A stretch of 38,014 bases of DNA from an uncultured Ruminococcus sp. (GTDB taxonomy: Bacteria; Bacillota; Clostridia; Oscillospirales; Ruminococcaceae). Positions 23,066 through 31,900 of the stretch are shown in pieces. A program made the translations under genes and the position numbers. Under the pieces are notes generated by a model. The model made no database searches, was not told the DNA's origin, and saw only the letters and a list, made by a program, of their open reading frames with translations. The stretch's first letter is position 1; every line of letters starts with the position of its first letter. The DNA is taken from positions 1 to 38,014 of the forward strand of contig CAMVRM010000030.1 in the NCBI GenBank assembly GCA_947169885.1. The letters are read 5' to 3'.

Positions 23066-23526
23066 ATGGGCAAGAAAATAAAATACTGAGTGATGAAGGA
23101 TCTATCAATCAATCGACTGTTTCAGGCACAAAAGCAGAGCGTTTTGTTGAAAACTCTGTTGAAAGATTGATGGATGGATATATCACAGACAAAGAAAAGA
23201 TAAAAAATATCATCAGGAAGAATATCGAATATGACGAGTATGTCGAGTGGATAGAGCTTTTTGGAAGTGACACTATGACCGTCAGCGGGCTGGATCAGAT
23301 CGTCAGCAATATGGTGAGGACGGCTGTATCATGGCGAGGGCGAGTCATTGATGACATAGTTTATTCTGCTCAGGAGGTCCAGGACTCTCTGCTGAGAGTG
23401 AACAGGGCTTGCCTGGACAGAGGCTATGACGTAATGAAGAAAACAATGGGTATCCATAACCCTATGAGTTATCTGATGAGCTGTCTTATCAATCTGGCGA
23501 ACAATATTGACTTCACTCAAAGCTAA
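23066..23526 (+). pseudogene. Hypothetical protein with an apparent 1-base frameshift near its start
   Basis: An open frame of at least 119 codons ends at 23526. Open codons continue upstream to a stop at 23059-23061 without ATG, while an ATG at 23066 with SD AGGGTG lies in another frame and soon hits a stop (MGKKIKY). One extra A in the AAG AAA stretch after ATGGGC would join them, giving a protein of about 154 aa. Either it is frameshifted, or translation starts at the TTG at 23167 or ATG at 23170. The product is helical, without membrane segments. Family unknown. Its end runs into the IS5-type remnant, so the original C-terminus may be lost. Confidence 0.5.
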
Positions 23527-23863
23527 ATACGGATTTTACAGACCGAGAATGTACCGTCAAAAGGCAAGAAAAGACTATCTTGCACTTGCCAAATGCAGAA
23601 AGCGCGGTGCGAAAAAGATCAGAAAAGCGATCAAAAAGCAGCTTCAATATATTCGCCGTGACCTTGGATATATCAATAATCTTATCGAAACCAACGGCGT
23701 TGTGCTGTCCGTTTCCGATAAGGAGCTTCTTGATGTTCTCATGACCGTTTACGATCAGCAGCAGTATATGTTTGAAAGCAACACTCATTCTGTTGAAAAC
23801 CGTATTGTCAGCATCAGCCAGCTGGAGGAAAGTATTACTTTGACTCGAACAAGGATGGATTGA
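23507..23863 (+). pseudogene. IS5/IS1182-type transposase fragment
   Basis: A stretch of about 105 residues (AKYGFYRPRMYRQKARKDY onward to HSVENRIVSISQ) matches the middle of IS5-superfamily (DUF772-type) transposases as I know them, including the RKxYLALAK and HSVxxRIVSISQ motifs. The N-terminal third and the C-terminal catalytic part are missing. It is abutted by IS66 sequence on the right, so it was truncated by later insertion or deletion. Not functional. Confidence 0.75.
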
Positions 23864-24005
23864 AAACAGTCCTTTCAACCGCCCTCGAAATGAGCAGGAG
23901 GTCAAAAACCTCACGCAGGAGCAGTTTGTATGGCTGATGCAGGGACTGACAGCAGACCTGTCGAAAGCAATCAAAAAGATAGACGGCGGCGTGGATATCT
24001 GCTGA
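23856..24005 (+). pseudogene. IS66 tnpB-type C-terminal fragment
   Basis: A frame of about 49 codons ending at 24005 reads PFNRPRNEQEV...LTQEQFVWLMQGL...AIKKI, the characteristic C-terminus of the IS66 accessory protein TnpB. The N-terminal part is absent; the IS5-type remnant joins directly before it. Confidence 0.7.
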
Positions 24006-24006
24006 A

Positions 24007-24087
24007 AATTCAACAGAAAAGCTGCACATAAATGTTGACAATATTTCTCTGGCTGCAAAGCTGTCAAGCCTTACGTCATCATCATAA
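24007..24087 (+). pseudogene. Possible IS66 tnpC N-terminal fragment
   Basis: The next frame reads NVDNISLAAKLSSLT before stopping, consistent with the start of the large IS66 transposase lying just after tnpB. Short, so uncertain. From 24088 to 24261 I see no gene, only GC-richer sequence that may be degenerate IS66 DNA. Confidence 0.4.
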
Positions 24088-24261
24088 AGAATTATAGTCG
24101 TGCAGCGTAGCTGCTAAGACGGTGCAGCGACACCGAAAAGGGCGCAGATGCAAGTGCGGCGAACCGACAGATGTACAGCTCGGACAGGTAACGCCATTGA
24201 GCATGGCATTGCCTGCCTATTACAATGAGGTGCAGTAAGTTATAGAAATCGTCATAAAGTA

Positions 24262-24422
24262 TATAGCAATCCAAGAAAATAACAACACAAATCTTTCGGA
24301 TAAAATTCCACATTGCTGCGTCAAACTCCCTTGCAGGGCGACAGCCCAACTGCGGTCGTTTTCCTTGCACTGTGAAATTTTCTCTCGAAATCTTTATGCT
24401 GCTATTTTCTTGTATTGCTATA
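24262..24422. mobile_element. MITE-like element, copy 1
   Basis: About 161 bp bounded by terminal inverted repeats TATAGCAATCCAAGAAAATA (left) and the complement of TATAGCAATACAAGAAAATA (right), 19 of 20 matching. It has no coding capacity. TA at both edges suggests a TA target, as in IS630/mariner-type elements. Its right-hand 51 bp recur inverted at 37964-38014. Confidence 0.72.
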
Positions 24423-24458
24423 GTGATAGGCAGTGAGTTAGAGTTGTTGCAATAAATA

Positions 24459-24500
24459 CTAAAAGCCGAGTTCCTCGCTTGTGAAGGACTCGGCTTTTTT
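24459..24500 (-). terminator. Terminator of the pilus operon
   Basis: Perfect 11-bp arms AAAGCCGAGTT/ACTCGGCTTT with T-runs on both strands, 33 bases after the last sortase stop. Confidence 0.9.
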
Positions 24501-24532
24501 GATGGGTCGGGGCGGTTGGCAGTTATCTTGCA

Positions 24533-25381
24533 TTACTGCATACGAACAAGCTTTCCGACAAACAGAGCGCGTGCATATTCGTAATCGCCTGCACAGGTGG
24601 AAAGAGCTATGTATCTGTCTTCGTCCGAAAAGTCGGTGTCTGCCCATAGCTCACTGGACTTGCGGATCATTTCCAGCCATTCTTCATTTTCCGCAGGAAT
24701 ATCGTAGACCGTATCAAATGCGCTGACGATCGAAAGGGAGAAGAAATCTATGCGGTAACTGTCGGTCATCGTTATGAGCCAGCCGCACCGATGACGTTCA
24801 AACTCCGCGGGGTCTCTGAACGTGCGGATAGGACCAAACATACTGTACTGCATATTATGCCCGAACAATATGCTCTGACTGTCGGAAAGATCGGCAGCGC
24901 ATGAGTGCCCGAGAAATATAGCACCACGTCTGTTCGGCGTTCTGTCGGCTGCGTGGTGAAGATAGAACTGATCGTCACTTCCCTGAACTACGGGATAGTC
25001 GATCTCGGAATCCTCGATATACAGCCAGCCGATCAGATCGGGGCAGACTGCGGACAGCTCTCTCAGCTTTGCACGGATACTCTCCTCGAAGGAAAGCTCT
25101 TCTTCGGGAATATCGGCAGTTTCGGGGGCAATTGTTCCCGATGACTGCGGCGCAGCATAAGACGGCTCGGCATTGCTGTTCGGCTCGACATTGCTGTTCG
25201 GCTCGTCTGCCGTTTCAGCGTCATCTGACGATGTAGAGCAGACGCTCTCGCTCGGTGCGGCTGCATCTGACGGTACAAAATGTACCGCCGATGCACGGCT
25301 CTGCCGCAGTATCATACATAAGACAGCTGCCGCCGCCAAAACCGCTGCTGTAATAAAACGTACCGATCTTATCATACGCAT
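24533..25381 (-). CDS. Class B sortase (second sortase of the pilus locus)
   Basis: A 282-aa membrane-anchored transpeptidase. One N-terminal helix (about 8-27) is followed by a Ser/Glu/Asn/Pro-rich linker containing an EPNSN repeat, then the sortase domain (about 98-282). Catalytic residues are His (LFGHNM, about 175), Cys (ALSTC, about 263) and Arg (YEYARALFVG, about 271). Class B is indicated by the ELxxxxPDLIGWLYI and IDYPVVQG motifs. It closes the pilus operon and may anchor finished pili to the cell wall or help polymerise them. Start is uncertain among 25384 (GTG), 25381 and 25375 (ATG); the SD is weak. Confidence 0.92.
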   Translation of the reverse strand: MRMIRSVRFITAAVLAAAAVLCMILRQSRASAVHFVPSDAAAPSESVCSTSSDDAETADEPNSNVEPNSNAEPSYAAPQSSGTIAPETADIPEEELSFEESIRAKLRELSAVCPDLIGWLYIEDSEIDYPVVQGSDDQFYLHHAADRTPNRRGAIFLGHSCAADLSDSQSILFGHNMQYSMFGPIRTFRDPAEFERHRCGWLITMTDSYRIDFFSLSIVSAFDTVYDIPAENEEWLEMIRKSSELWADTDFSDEDRYIALSTCAGDYEYARALFVGKLVRMQ

Positions 25382-25441
25382 CACCGTTCCGAAAAAGGTA
25401 TCATCATGTCAGATGCGGAAGTGTTTTGCGAAGATCTGCTG

Positions 25442-26950
25442 TCAGATCACTTCGTTTTCACCGTTTTTCTGCTTTCTGCTGCGTATTACCAGCAGTATCA
25501 GTCCTGCACCTGCGGCAGTTATGATGATGAACGGCGCAATGCTGAACAGCAGTCCTGTAACGGAAATGTCCTTCATGTTGTTTGTAAAGGTGATAGTCTT
25601 TGTGCCGTCGATGCTGTATGCGGCGTTCATCGCTGCCTGTTCGTCGGGGGAGATCACAGCGGAATCCGCCGCATCAGCTTCACCGACTTTCAGTTGAAGA
25701 GCAGTGGCATCATTATCCTTTGCAGAGGCGATGTAGATATCACCCGTGTCATTTTTCTCGGTCACCTTTATTGTTGTACCGGCAGGCAGACCAATAATTG
25801 TGATCTCGTCGTTGTGTCTGAGCTGAAGACCCGTAGCAGCGTTGGCTATACCGTCGAGAGTCCATGAGCCGTCAACTGCGAGATTTGCCGCTATGCTGCT
25901 TCCTACCGTGCCGTTCTTCTTGATCGTGTAGGTGAAGTCATCGGAGGATGTTATGCTGCTATTGTTGAGTTCTACCTTGAATGGGAAGTTGTGCTGAGTA
26001 TCTGCAAGATCGCCCGTGACCACTTTTTTGACTTTCACGTTATAGGTGTAGTAACGGTCGGATTTGAGCTCTATCTTATTCTGAGTGCCCATATTGACGG
26101 TTTCCGTTTCGCTAACAACATCAAAGCCTGTTACCTTTGATTCTGTCGTCTGCGTTACCGTGCTGCTGTAGGTGATGCTGTCAGCCTCGCCACTGCTCTT
26201 GAACAGTACATAGCCGTAGATCATAAGACCGTTCTTATCCGGATTGTACTTGGTGTAAACGTCGAGATAGATCTCATTGGCTGCTCCGCCGTCGGTAACG
26301 CCTGCCGCTGTGAGCGTTTCCGGTGTGGTGACATCGCTTATCTTGTAGCGGTAAACTCCGGGGGGATTTACCTGAACAGCAGGTTCGGTGCTTTCGGGAT
26401 CGTAAGCGGGGTTGTAGATCTTCATAGCGTCTACGTAGATCGTCATATCGTTCGAGATCTTTTTGTCGTCGCGTATGATTGTTGAAGATGAATTGTTTGC
26501 ACGGTGTTCGGTATCATCCGTACCGCCGAAGGTTATGCTGCCTTCTACCACGTCTGTTGTTAAAGCGTTATCGGCGACTGTGGAAACTGCGTTTATAACA
26601 CCTGAATGTACAGTCGTGATAATGGGCTGTGCGCCTTCTTTCGGAGTGCCGTCGGCCTTAAGATCATCAGTAGCGTAGGTTATGATCTTGGTGTCCTCAG
26701 TTGTATTCGCACTTGTGATATCATAACTGTAGGTGATGTTCGGAGCATAGATGTCGAAGCCTTCGATGTTGAACAGTAATATGTCCTTGTTGACGGGTAT
26801 GCTTGCTTTGTCAGTATCAGTGATGACATTTGCATTGGCGTTGTTTATCGATTTTGTTTCTGCTGTTCCTGCCGAAGCGCTTGCGCTAAGGGACATTGTG
26901 CAGGCTGTGCCTATTGCTGTAAGGGAACTGATTATTGTACGTTTTTTCAT
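25442..26950 (-). CDS. Major pilin, FctA/Spy0128-like, sortase-anchored
   Basis: A 502-aa secreted pilin. Start MKKRTI is preceded by AGGAGG; a longer frame to 27064 has no SD. Signal peptide about 1-27. The N-terminal domain carries the FctA-style PPGVYRYKISD and DVYTKYNPDKNGLMIYGYVLFK strands. The C-terminal domain (about 300-460) shows the isopeptide triad pattern: Lys in VKVKKVVTGD (308/309), Glu in IKVTEKND (398) and Asn in TFTNNM (457/458). This is followed by the sorting signal ISVTG (462-466), a hydrophobic helix and a basic tail. The layout is that of the streptococcal backbone pilin Spy0128. It lies between two class B sortases. Confidence 0.88.
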   Translation of the reverse strand: MKKRTIISSLTAIGTACTMSLSASASAGTAETKSINNANANVITDTDKASIPVNKDILLFNIEGFDIYAPNITYSYDITSANTTEDTKIITYATDDLKADGTPKEGAQPIITTVHSGVINAVSTVADNALTTDVVEGSITFGGTDDTEHRANNSSSTIIRDDKKISNDMTIYVDAMKIYNPAYDPESTEPAVQVNPPGVYRYKISDVTTPETLTAAGVTDGGAANEIYLDVYTKYNPDKNGLMIYGYVLFKSSGEADSITYSSTVTQTTESKVTGFDVVSETETVNMGTQNKIELKSDRYYTYNVKVKKVVTGDLADTQHNFPFKVELNNSSITSSDDFTYTIKKNGTVGSSIAANLAVDGSWTLDGIANAATGLQLRHNDEITIIGLPAGTTIKVTEKNDTGDIYIASAKDNDATALQLKVGEADAADSAVISPDEQAAMNAAYSIDGTKTITFTNNMKDISVTGLLFSIAPFIIITAAGAGLILLVIRSRKQKNGENEVI

Positions 26951-26975
26951 AATGATTCCTCCTTTTTTCAGGTAG

Positions 26976-28292
26976 TTAAGATATGTATTCCGTATACGAT
27001 CTTTGTTGAGGTGTTTCTTCTTCCGGCAGTTTTTCTCGGTATCTGAACGTGAGGTAGTCTGCAAACAGCCCTGCCGCAGCTATCAGTATCATAAGCCCTG
27101 TCCATTTGTCATACAGTGTCATCTTTTTGCTCAGGTCTTCTGTCATAAGAAAGAGCACTGCCGAAACTGTAAGCAAAATCGATTCCAGTATCGTACCGAT
27201 ATACATTTTGCGTATAAAACGCCTGAGATGCTTGCAGATCGTTTTTTCATCTTCATGTTCTTCACATTCCCCCTCTTCCTTGTCATTCGTGTCGTTGTCT
27301 TTATCGTTATCTTCTGTGTCATCGCAGATCTTTTTCAGTAGTTTTCTGCTGTATGGTATTTGTCTGTATTTTCGTATGACCGCCGTGAACGGCAGGAGTA
27401 TCAGTAAGCTCTCAGCCGCACAGAGCAGATTGAGCAGTGCCCAGTGGTCGCTGTCGGTAAAGTATCCGAGCGGCGAACGGCGTATAATGTCTGCGGGAAC
27501 TTCATCCGTGATGAGAGTCATGTAGTGTTCAGCTTCCTCACTGTTCAGCGGAACTGCTATAACGAAGAGTACTATCCTGCCGTTCGTTACCGCATCCGTA
27601 CAGGTAGACAAGCCTACCATAGTTTCATCGTGAAGATCAGCTGTGAACTCCGAATACTGCACGGCGTTCTCGGCGAGGTAGTCTCTGAGAGTCTGAGATG
27701 CGGATACGGCATCATTTGAAGTGTTGTAGATCAGGCTGTCGTAGGCATCGGTGCAGACGCAGGCAACTACTTTTAGAAGATATGTCCCGTTTTCCGTTTG
27801 CAGCAGCCCCTCATTATGCGAGCTGAAATAATCGGCATCGAGAAAGTTTTTGATATCGCCGAACATAGCGCCGCTTTCCATGTGATGTCCGTATATGAGA
27901 TTATACGGGTCGCTGAGATCGCCGCTGTTATCAGCCGAAAGGTATATCGAACCGCTCACCGAAGGGTCTCCGTATATATCCTTGTTCAGATATTCAAGGT
28001 CATTACAGCCTTGCACCACCGGATAGTTGATATGGGTATCAAACATCTCCAGCCACCCGATAACATCGGGGTTGATCTCATGCAGCTCTGCGAATGTCTC
28101 TGCGCCGCCTTCATCGGCAGGCTGTTTCGGACGGTATTGCAGGAGATCCTGTGAGATATAGGCATTCTGACCGGTATATCTGATGTCATACAGCACATAC
28201 ACTCCGAAAGCGAGCATCAGCACTCCTGCGCCTGCCGCAAGCAGCATCAGCACTGTATGCGCAGCCGACGCTGTCTTATTCAGGAGTTTCAT
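26976..28292 (-). CDS. Class B sortase (probable pilin polymerase) with C-terminal membrane tail
   Basis: A 438-aa sortase. I start at MKLLNKT (SD AAGGGG, 9 bases) rather than at 28319, which overlaps the preceding gene and lacks an SD. N-terminal helix about 12-35; sortase domain about 60-250 with His136 (YGHHM), Cys231 (GLSTC) and Arg239 (NGRIV). Unusually, about 185 residues follow: one or two helices (about 275-305), a very acidic Asp/Glu linker (about 325-355) and two more helices before a charged end. It lies directly upstream of the pilin, as in streptococcal FCT loci where a class B sortase polymerises FctA. That role is inferred here. Confidence 0.9.
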   Translation of the reverse strand: MKLLNKTASAAHTVLMLLAAGAGVLMLAFGVYVLYDIRYTGQNAYISQDLLQYRPKQPADEGGAETFAELHEINPDVIGWLEMFDTHINYPVVQGCNDLEYLNKDIYGDPSVSGSIYLSADNSGDLSDPYNLIYGHHMESGAMFGDIKNFLDADYFSSHNEGLLQTENGTYLLKVVACVCTDAYDSLIYNTSNDAVSASQTLRDYLAENAVQYSEFTADLHDETMVGLSTCTDAVTNGRIVLFVIAVPLNSEEAEHYMTLITDEVPADIIRRSPLGYFTDSDHWALLNLLCAAESLLILLPFTAVIRKYRQIPYSRKLLKKICDDTEDNDKDNDTNDKEEGECEEHEDEKTICKHLRRFIRKMYIGTILESILLTVSAVLFLMTEDLSKKMTLYDKWTGLMILIAAAGLFADYLTFRYREKLPEEETPQQRSYTEYIS

Positions 28293-28308
28293 GAAATCAC
28301 GCCCCTTA

Positions 28309-28902
28309 TTATATGTCATGTCTCCGCATAGTGATGATTACCTTTCCCTTGATCTCGCTGCGGTCAACTACGCCGTAATATCGGCTGTCCTCACTTCCCA
28401 AGCGTTTGTCGGAGAGAACAAAGCAGGTGTTTTCGGGCAGCTTGACGGGATATTCAACGAACCCCTCGTAACGCGGAGTGGAAGAATATATGTTCGGTTC
28501 GGATACCGATCTTCCGTTTATCTCCAGCCGTTCATCATCGGTTATGTTTACCGTATCGCCGCTCACAGCCACTATCCGCCCGACATATTCTCTGCCGTTT
28601 TTGCTCAGCACCACAACGTCCTGTGCGGTATAGCTTTTTTCAAGCCGGTAATAGATCAGCAGTTCTTTAGCCTTGATATTCGGGGACATATCGTTGTTCG
28701 GTGCTGTGACTGCGCCGAGCGCGAAGCCGAACAGCAGCCACAGCAGCGTTATGATAATAAGCAGATCGAGCAGAAAGATCTGTACGGGCTGCATGGGAGA
28801 ACGGTGCTTTTTTTCGTTCTCATTTTTCTCTTTTTCCTTGTTCGGTGCTCTCGGATCTACGCCCTTGACCGTTTCGGGATCGGTGCGGTCATATATTCTC
28901 AT
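28309..28902 (-). CDS. SipA-like signal peptidase homologue lacking both catalytic residues
   Basis: A 197-aa type I signal peptidase homologue with a charged N-terminal tail, one membrane helix (about 40-62) and the usual box E (SDKRLGSEDSRYYGVV, 164-179). In box B the catalytic Ser of SxMxP is Asp71 (NNDMSPNI), and in box D the general-base Lys before RxVAVxGD is Gly108. This Asp/Gly pair is, from memory, the same as in streptococcal SipA, which is needed for pilus assembly without protease activity. SD AGGAGG; it overlaps the adhesin end by 14 bases. Probable assembly chaperone for this pilus. Confidence 0.88.
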   Translation of the reverse strand: MRIYDRTDPETVKGVDPRAPNKEKEKNENEKKHRSPMQPVQIFLLDLLIIITLLWLLFGFALGAVTAPNNDMSPNIKAKELLIYYRLEKSYTAQDVVVLSKNGREYVGRIVAVSGDTVNITDDERLEINGRSVSEPNIYSSTPRYEGFVEYPVKLPENTCFVLSDKRLGSEDSRYYGVVDRSEIKGKVIITMRRHDI

Positions 28903-31900
28903 AGTCTTTTTTCCTCCTGAGTTTAGCGTACATCAGCCATACGGCACTTGTCAGGCACACGGCACTCAGCAGCCGATACGGTCTCGGATCTTCGTCCGTG
29001 CCTGTTACGGGAACTATCCTGAATTTGTTGTTCAGGACTATGTCGGTATCATCGTTGATGATGATGTGGAAGGAGTTTTCCTCATCAAGTGTACAATGGG
29101 AACCGTTTGCCGTAGCTGTCATTACATACTGTTCGGGCGGCATCAGCTCCGTTACCAGGTATCTTCCTCTCGGAAGTCCCGATACGATGACATCGCTGCC
29201 GTGAGACACCTTGAACTCAACGTATCCTGTCTGTGTTCCGCCGATGACCTGCTGCCCGACTTCGAGCGAGCTGACGGGATTGTCGTCTGCGTAATAACCG
29301 CTGACAGGCAGGAACGTCATATCCTTGATGAGCGAGGAATTGATCCTTACCGTAAACTCGGCATCCGCAGGTGCATCGCCCGTAACGATCTTGTGGATAC
29401 GCATCTGTATGCCTTTCGGCTTGTAGACCGCATATATTACGGGAGCTGTCGGCATATTATGCCAGTCCTCGTCTGACGGTCCGCGGTAAGCGACATGACC
29501 CTCATGCAGCCCTATCATAAGCTGTTTTTCGTCGTATACCGCATCAAGTTCGGAGCTTTTTACGGTATATCTGTTCCCTATCCCTATACGGGTATAGTTA
29601 AAGAAATACTTCCAGCAGTTCCCGTGGTTGGTGTCATACTCATCCAGATCGGGCGGAACTTTGAAAGCTCCCGCCTCTGTCTGATCGAACAGCAGCGTCT
29701 CATTTCCCGACAGTGGTATCAATGCATCCTGAACTGTCTCGGTGCCGTTGAGGTAAACGGGTGCTTCATTTCTGGTGACGGGCAGGATCAGCTTTAATCT
29801 GCCGTCCGGCGTTTCTTCAACGTAGCGGACGATCGGCTTTTCATAGTACACGAACCATATCTCTCGTCCTGCGAGCAGGCTTTCGGGATCGTTGTTCAGC
29901 CAAAGCCCGTAGATGTCCTGCACGGAAGTCTCCTGATAGCAAAGTGCCGTTACATCGGTCACGATATTTGCAAGCTCTCCGTTCGGCTTGACATCAGCCG
30001 CAGCGATCGTGCTGAAAACGTATCTGCTGTTGTCGGTGATAAGCTCTGTCGGGTCTTTTGACGCAAGGTCGTAAACCGTCCCGATATCTATGCTTTGGGT
30101 GTATATACTGCTGTTTTCGGTGCGAAGCTCGTCTGCGGCAGTCAGTCCGCCGTTTTCCGCAAGAGCTGTATGCAGCACGAACGGCAGCGGAGTGTGGGTG
30201 TTTATATAGGTCACGCTATGGTCCTGACTGTCGGCGGATGTGGTGAACGAATATCTCAGAGTATCCGAGACCGCAGGATCAGCGGTTGTCACAAATCCCT
30301 GTTCAGCCGCCTGAACGACTGTGAAAGCCTGTATGATCTGAGTCTCTGTCACCCTTTGGTAATATATCTTGTTCCAACCGCTCCCTTCCTCGTATTTTTC
30401 GATCTGTGAAAACGCAGAATAGAATACGGCATATGAATCCGACTGACCGCTGTGCAGTTCAGAACTCATAATGGGATATGTTTTTGTATGCGCTTCGGTC
30501 TGAGGCTTTACGTACACGGTGTAGCTCTCGTTAGGTCGCCTTCCGTAGACAGTCGTTGTTACCGCAGTCGTCTCTGTTATCATTACGGTATAGCTGAAAT
30601 CCTTATCCATGTCCTCGGGCAGACCGATTGTTTTTTCGTTCAGGGTAATGATAGTCGGCTTCTGAACGAAGTAGATGACATAGAGCTGTATCTCGTAGCC
30701 GCACTTTACAAAATCCGTACCGTTCAGAGAATACTCGAATCCGCGCCATGTGTCTCTTATATCAAGGTGCGGAGGCTGACTGCTGATGTCGGAAACGGCG
30801 GCGGTTATTATCATCAGTTCCGAAGCGTTCTGTGCGTCGGGCTGTCCTATTGCGAAGGCGCAGAAGGAATAGTCATTGGGTAAAGCGGGATAGCTAAACG
30901 GAAGTGTAAGTTCGTCCTGCATAGCGTAATAGGATACTGCCGCTTTCTTAGGAGCTGTGTCAACGGTCACGACTTCGGAAAGTCCGCCCGAAAACTGCAT
31001 CTCCATATATCCGATATCCAAATCCTTCGGGCGCTTGTGGAATACCAGGTATATCTCCTGATCGGCAGGAAGTACGCTCTCCTGACCGCCGCCTGTTATT
31101 ATAACAGCTCTTGCATCGGTGTCGTAGCGGATATGCGTTATGCTTCGGCTTTCGGAAATATTGTTCAGACCTGTCTCGATAAGTGCGTCGCTTATGCAGG
31201 CAAAGTCGAATACATAAGACTCATCGGTAACGGCTGACGGGTCTGCGTAGCTTCGGGCAGTCCTTTCCGTTCCGATATCTATCTGTTCGTCTGCCGCAAA
31301 GGAGATAACGTTCTGTATGCGCCAGTCGCTGTCTCTCAGCACCAACTGCTGAGATGTTGCATCGACTGCGTGAACATTTACCTCGGGGGGGCTGTTCCAG
31401 TAGCCGTAAAGTATGATCTCATGAGTGATCCTTGTGTCGAAATCAAACGGCGGCACAGCCACCTGCTCGCTGCTGTAACGCTGTAAGCTCCAGTAGCGGA
31501 AAACAGTTGCGGGATCGCTGCAATGAGGTGTACACGGCGGCTGATCGTAAAGCGGCGAGTTGAGCAGAACGGTGCGGTAGTATAAGCCGTTCAGAGCGTC
31601 ATACCGATAAGCAGGGTCGTGCTCGGTCCAATTGCCGCCCCAGTCCGAATCCGATTTGTTCTTATCGAAATAGACCTTGACTTCCCACTCTGCGTACAAA
31701 GTCTGAGGGTTCTCTTTATAGGCTGTGTTGACTGTGGTATCTATCAGGCGGTTTGCGCCTGCTTCAAAGTGTATCCCGCTTCCGTCAGGCTCGGTATTCC
31801 AGCCTGTAAAGCGGTAGTTACGGTTTTCAAAGATATCTCCGCTGAGCTTTATGTGCGAGTTGTTCAGCAGATGGCTGACTGTCACCGAAGAGTTTGTAAC

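Noticed and set aside
24092-24370. 92-codon - strand frame across IS66-side DNA and the MITE-like element
   Set aside because: It crosses the boundary of the element and shows no SD or family; most likely chance.
25319-26950. A fusion or readthrough between pilin and the second sortase
   Set aside because: The pilin ends with a full sorting signal and a stop at 25442; the sortase has its own start about 60 bases later.
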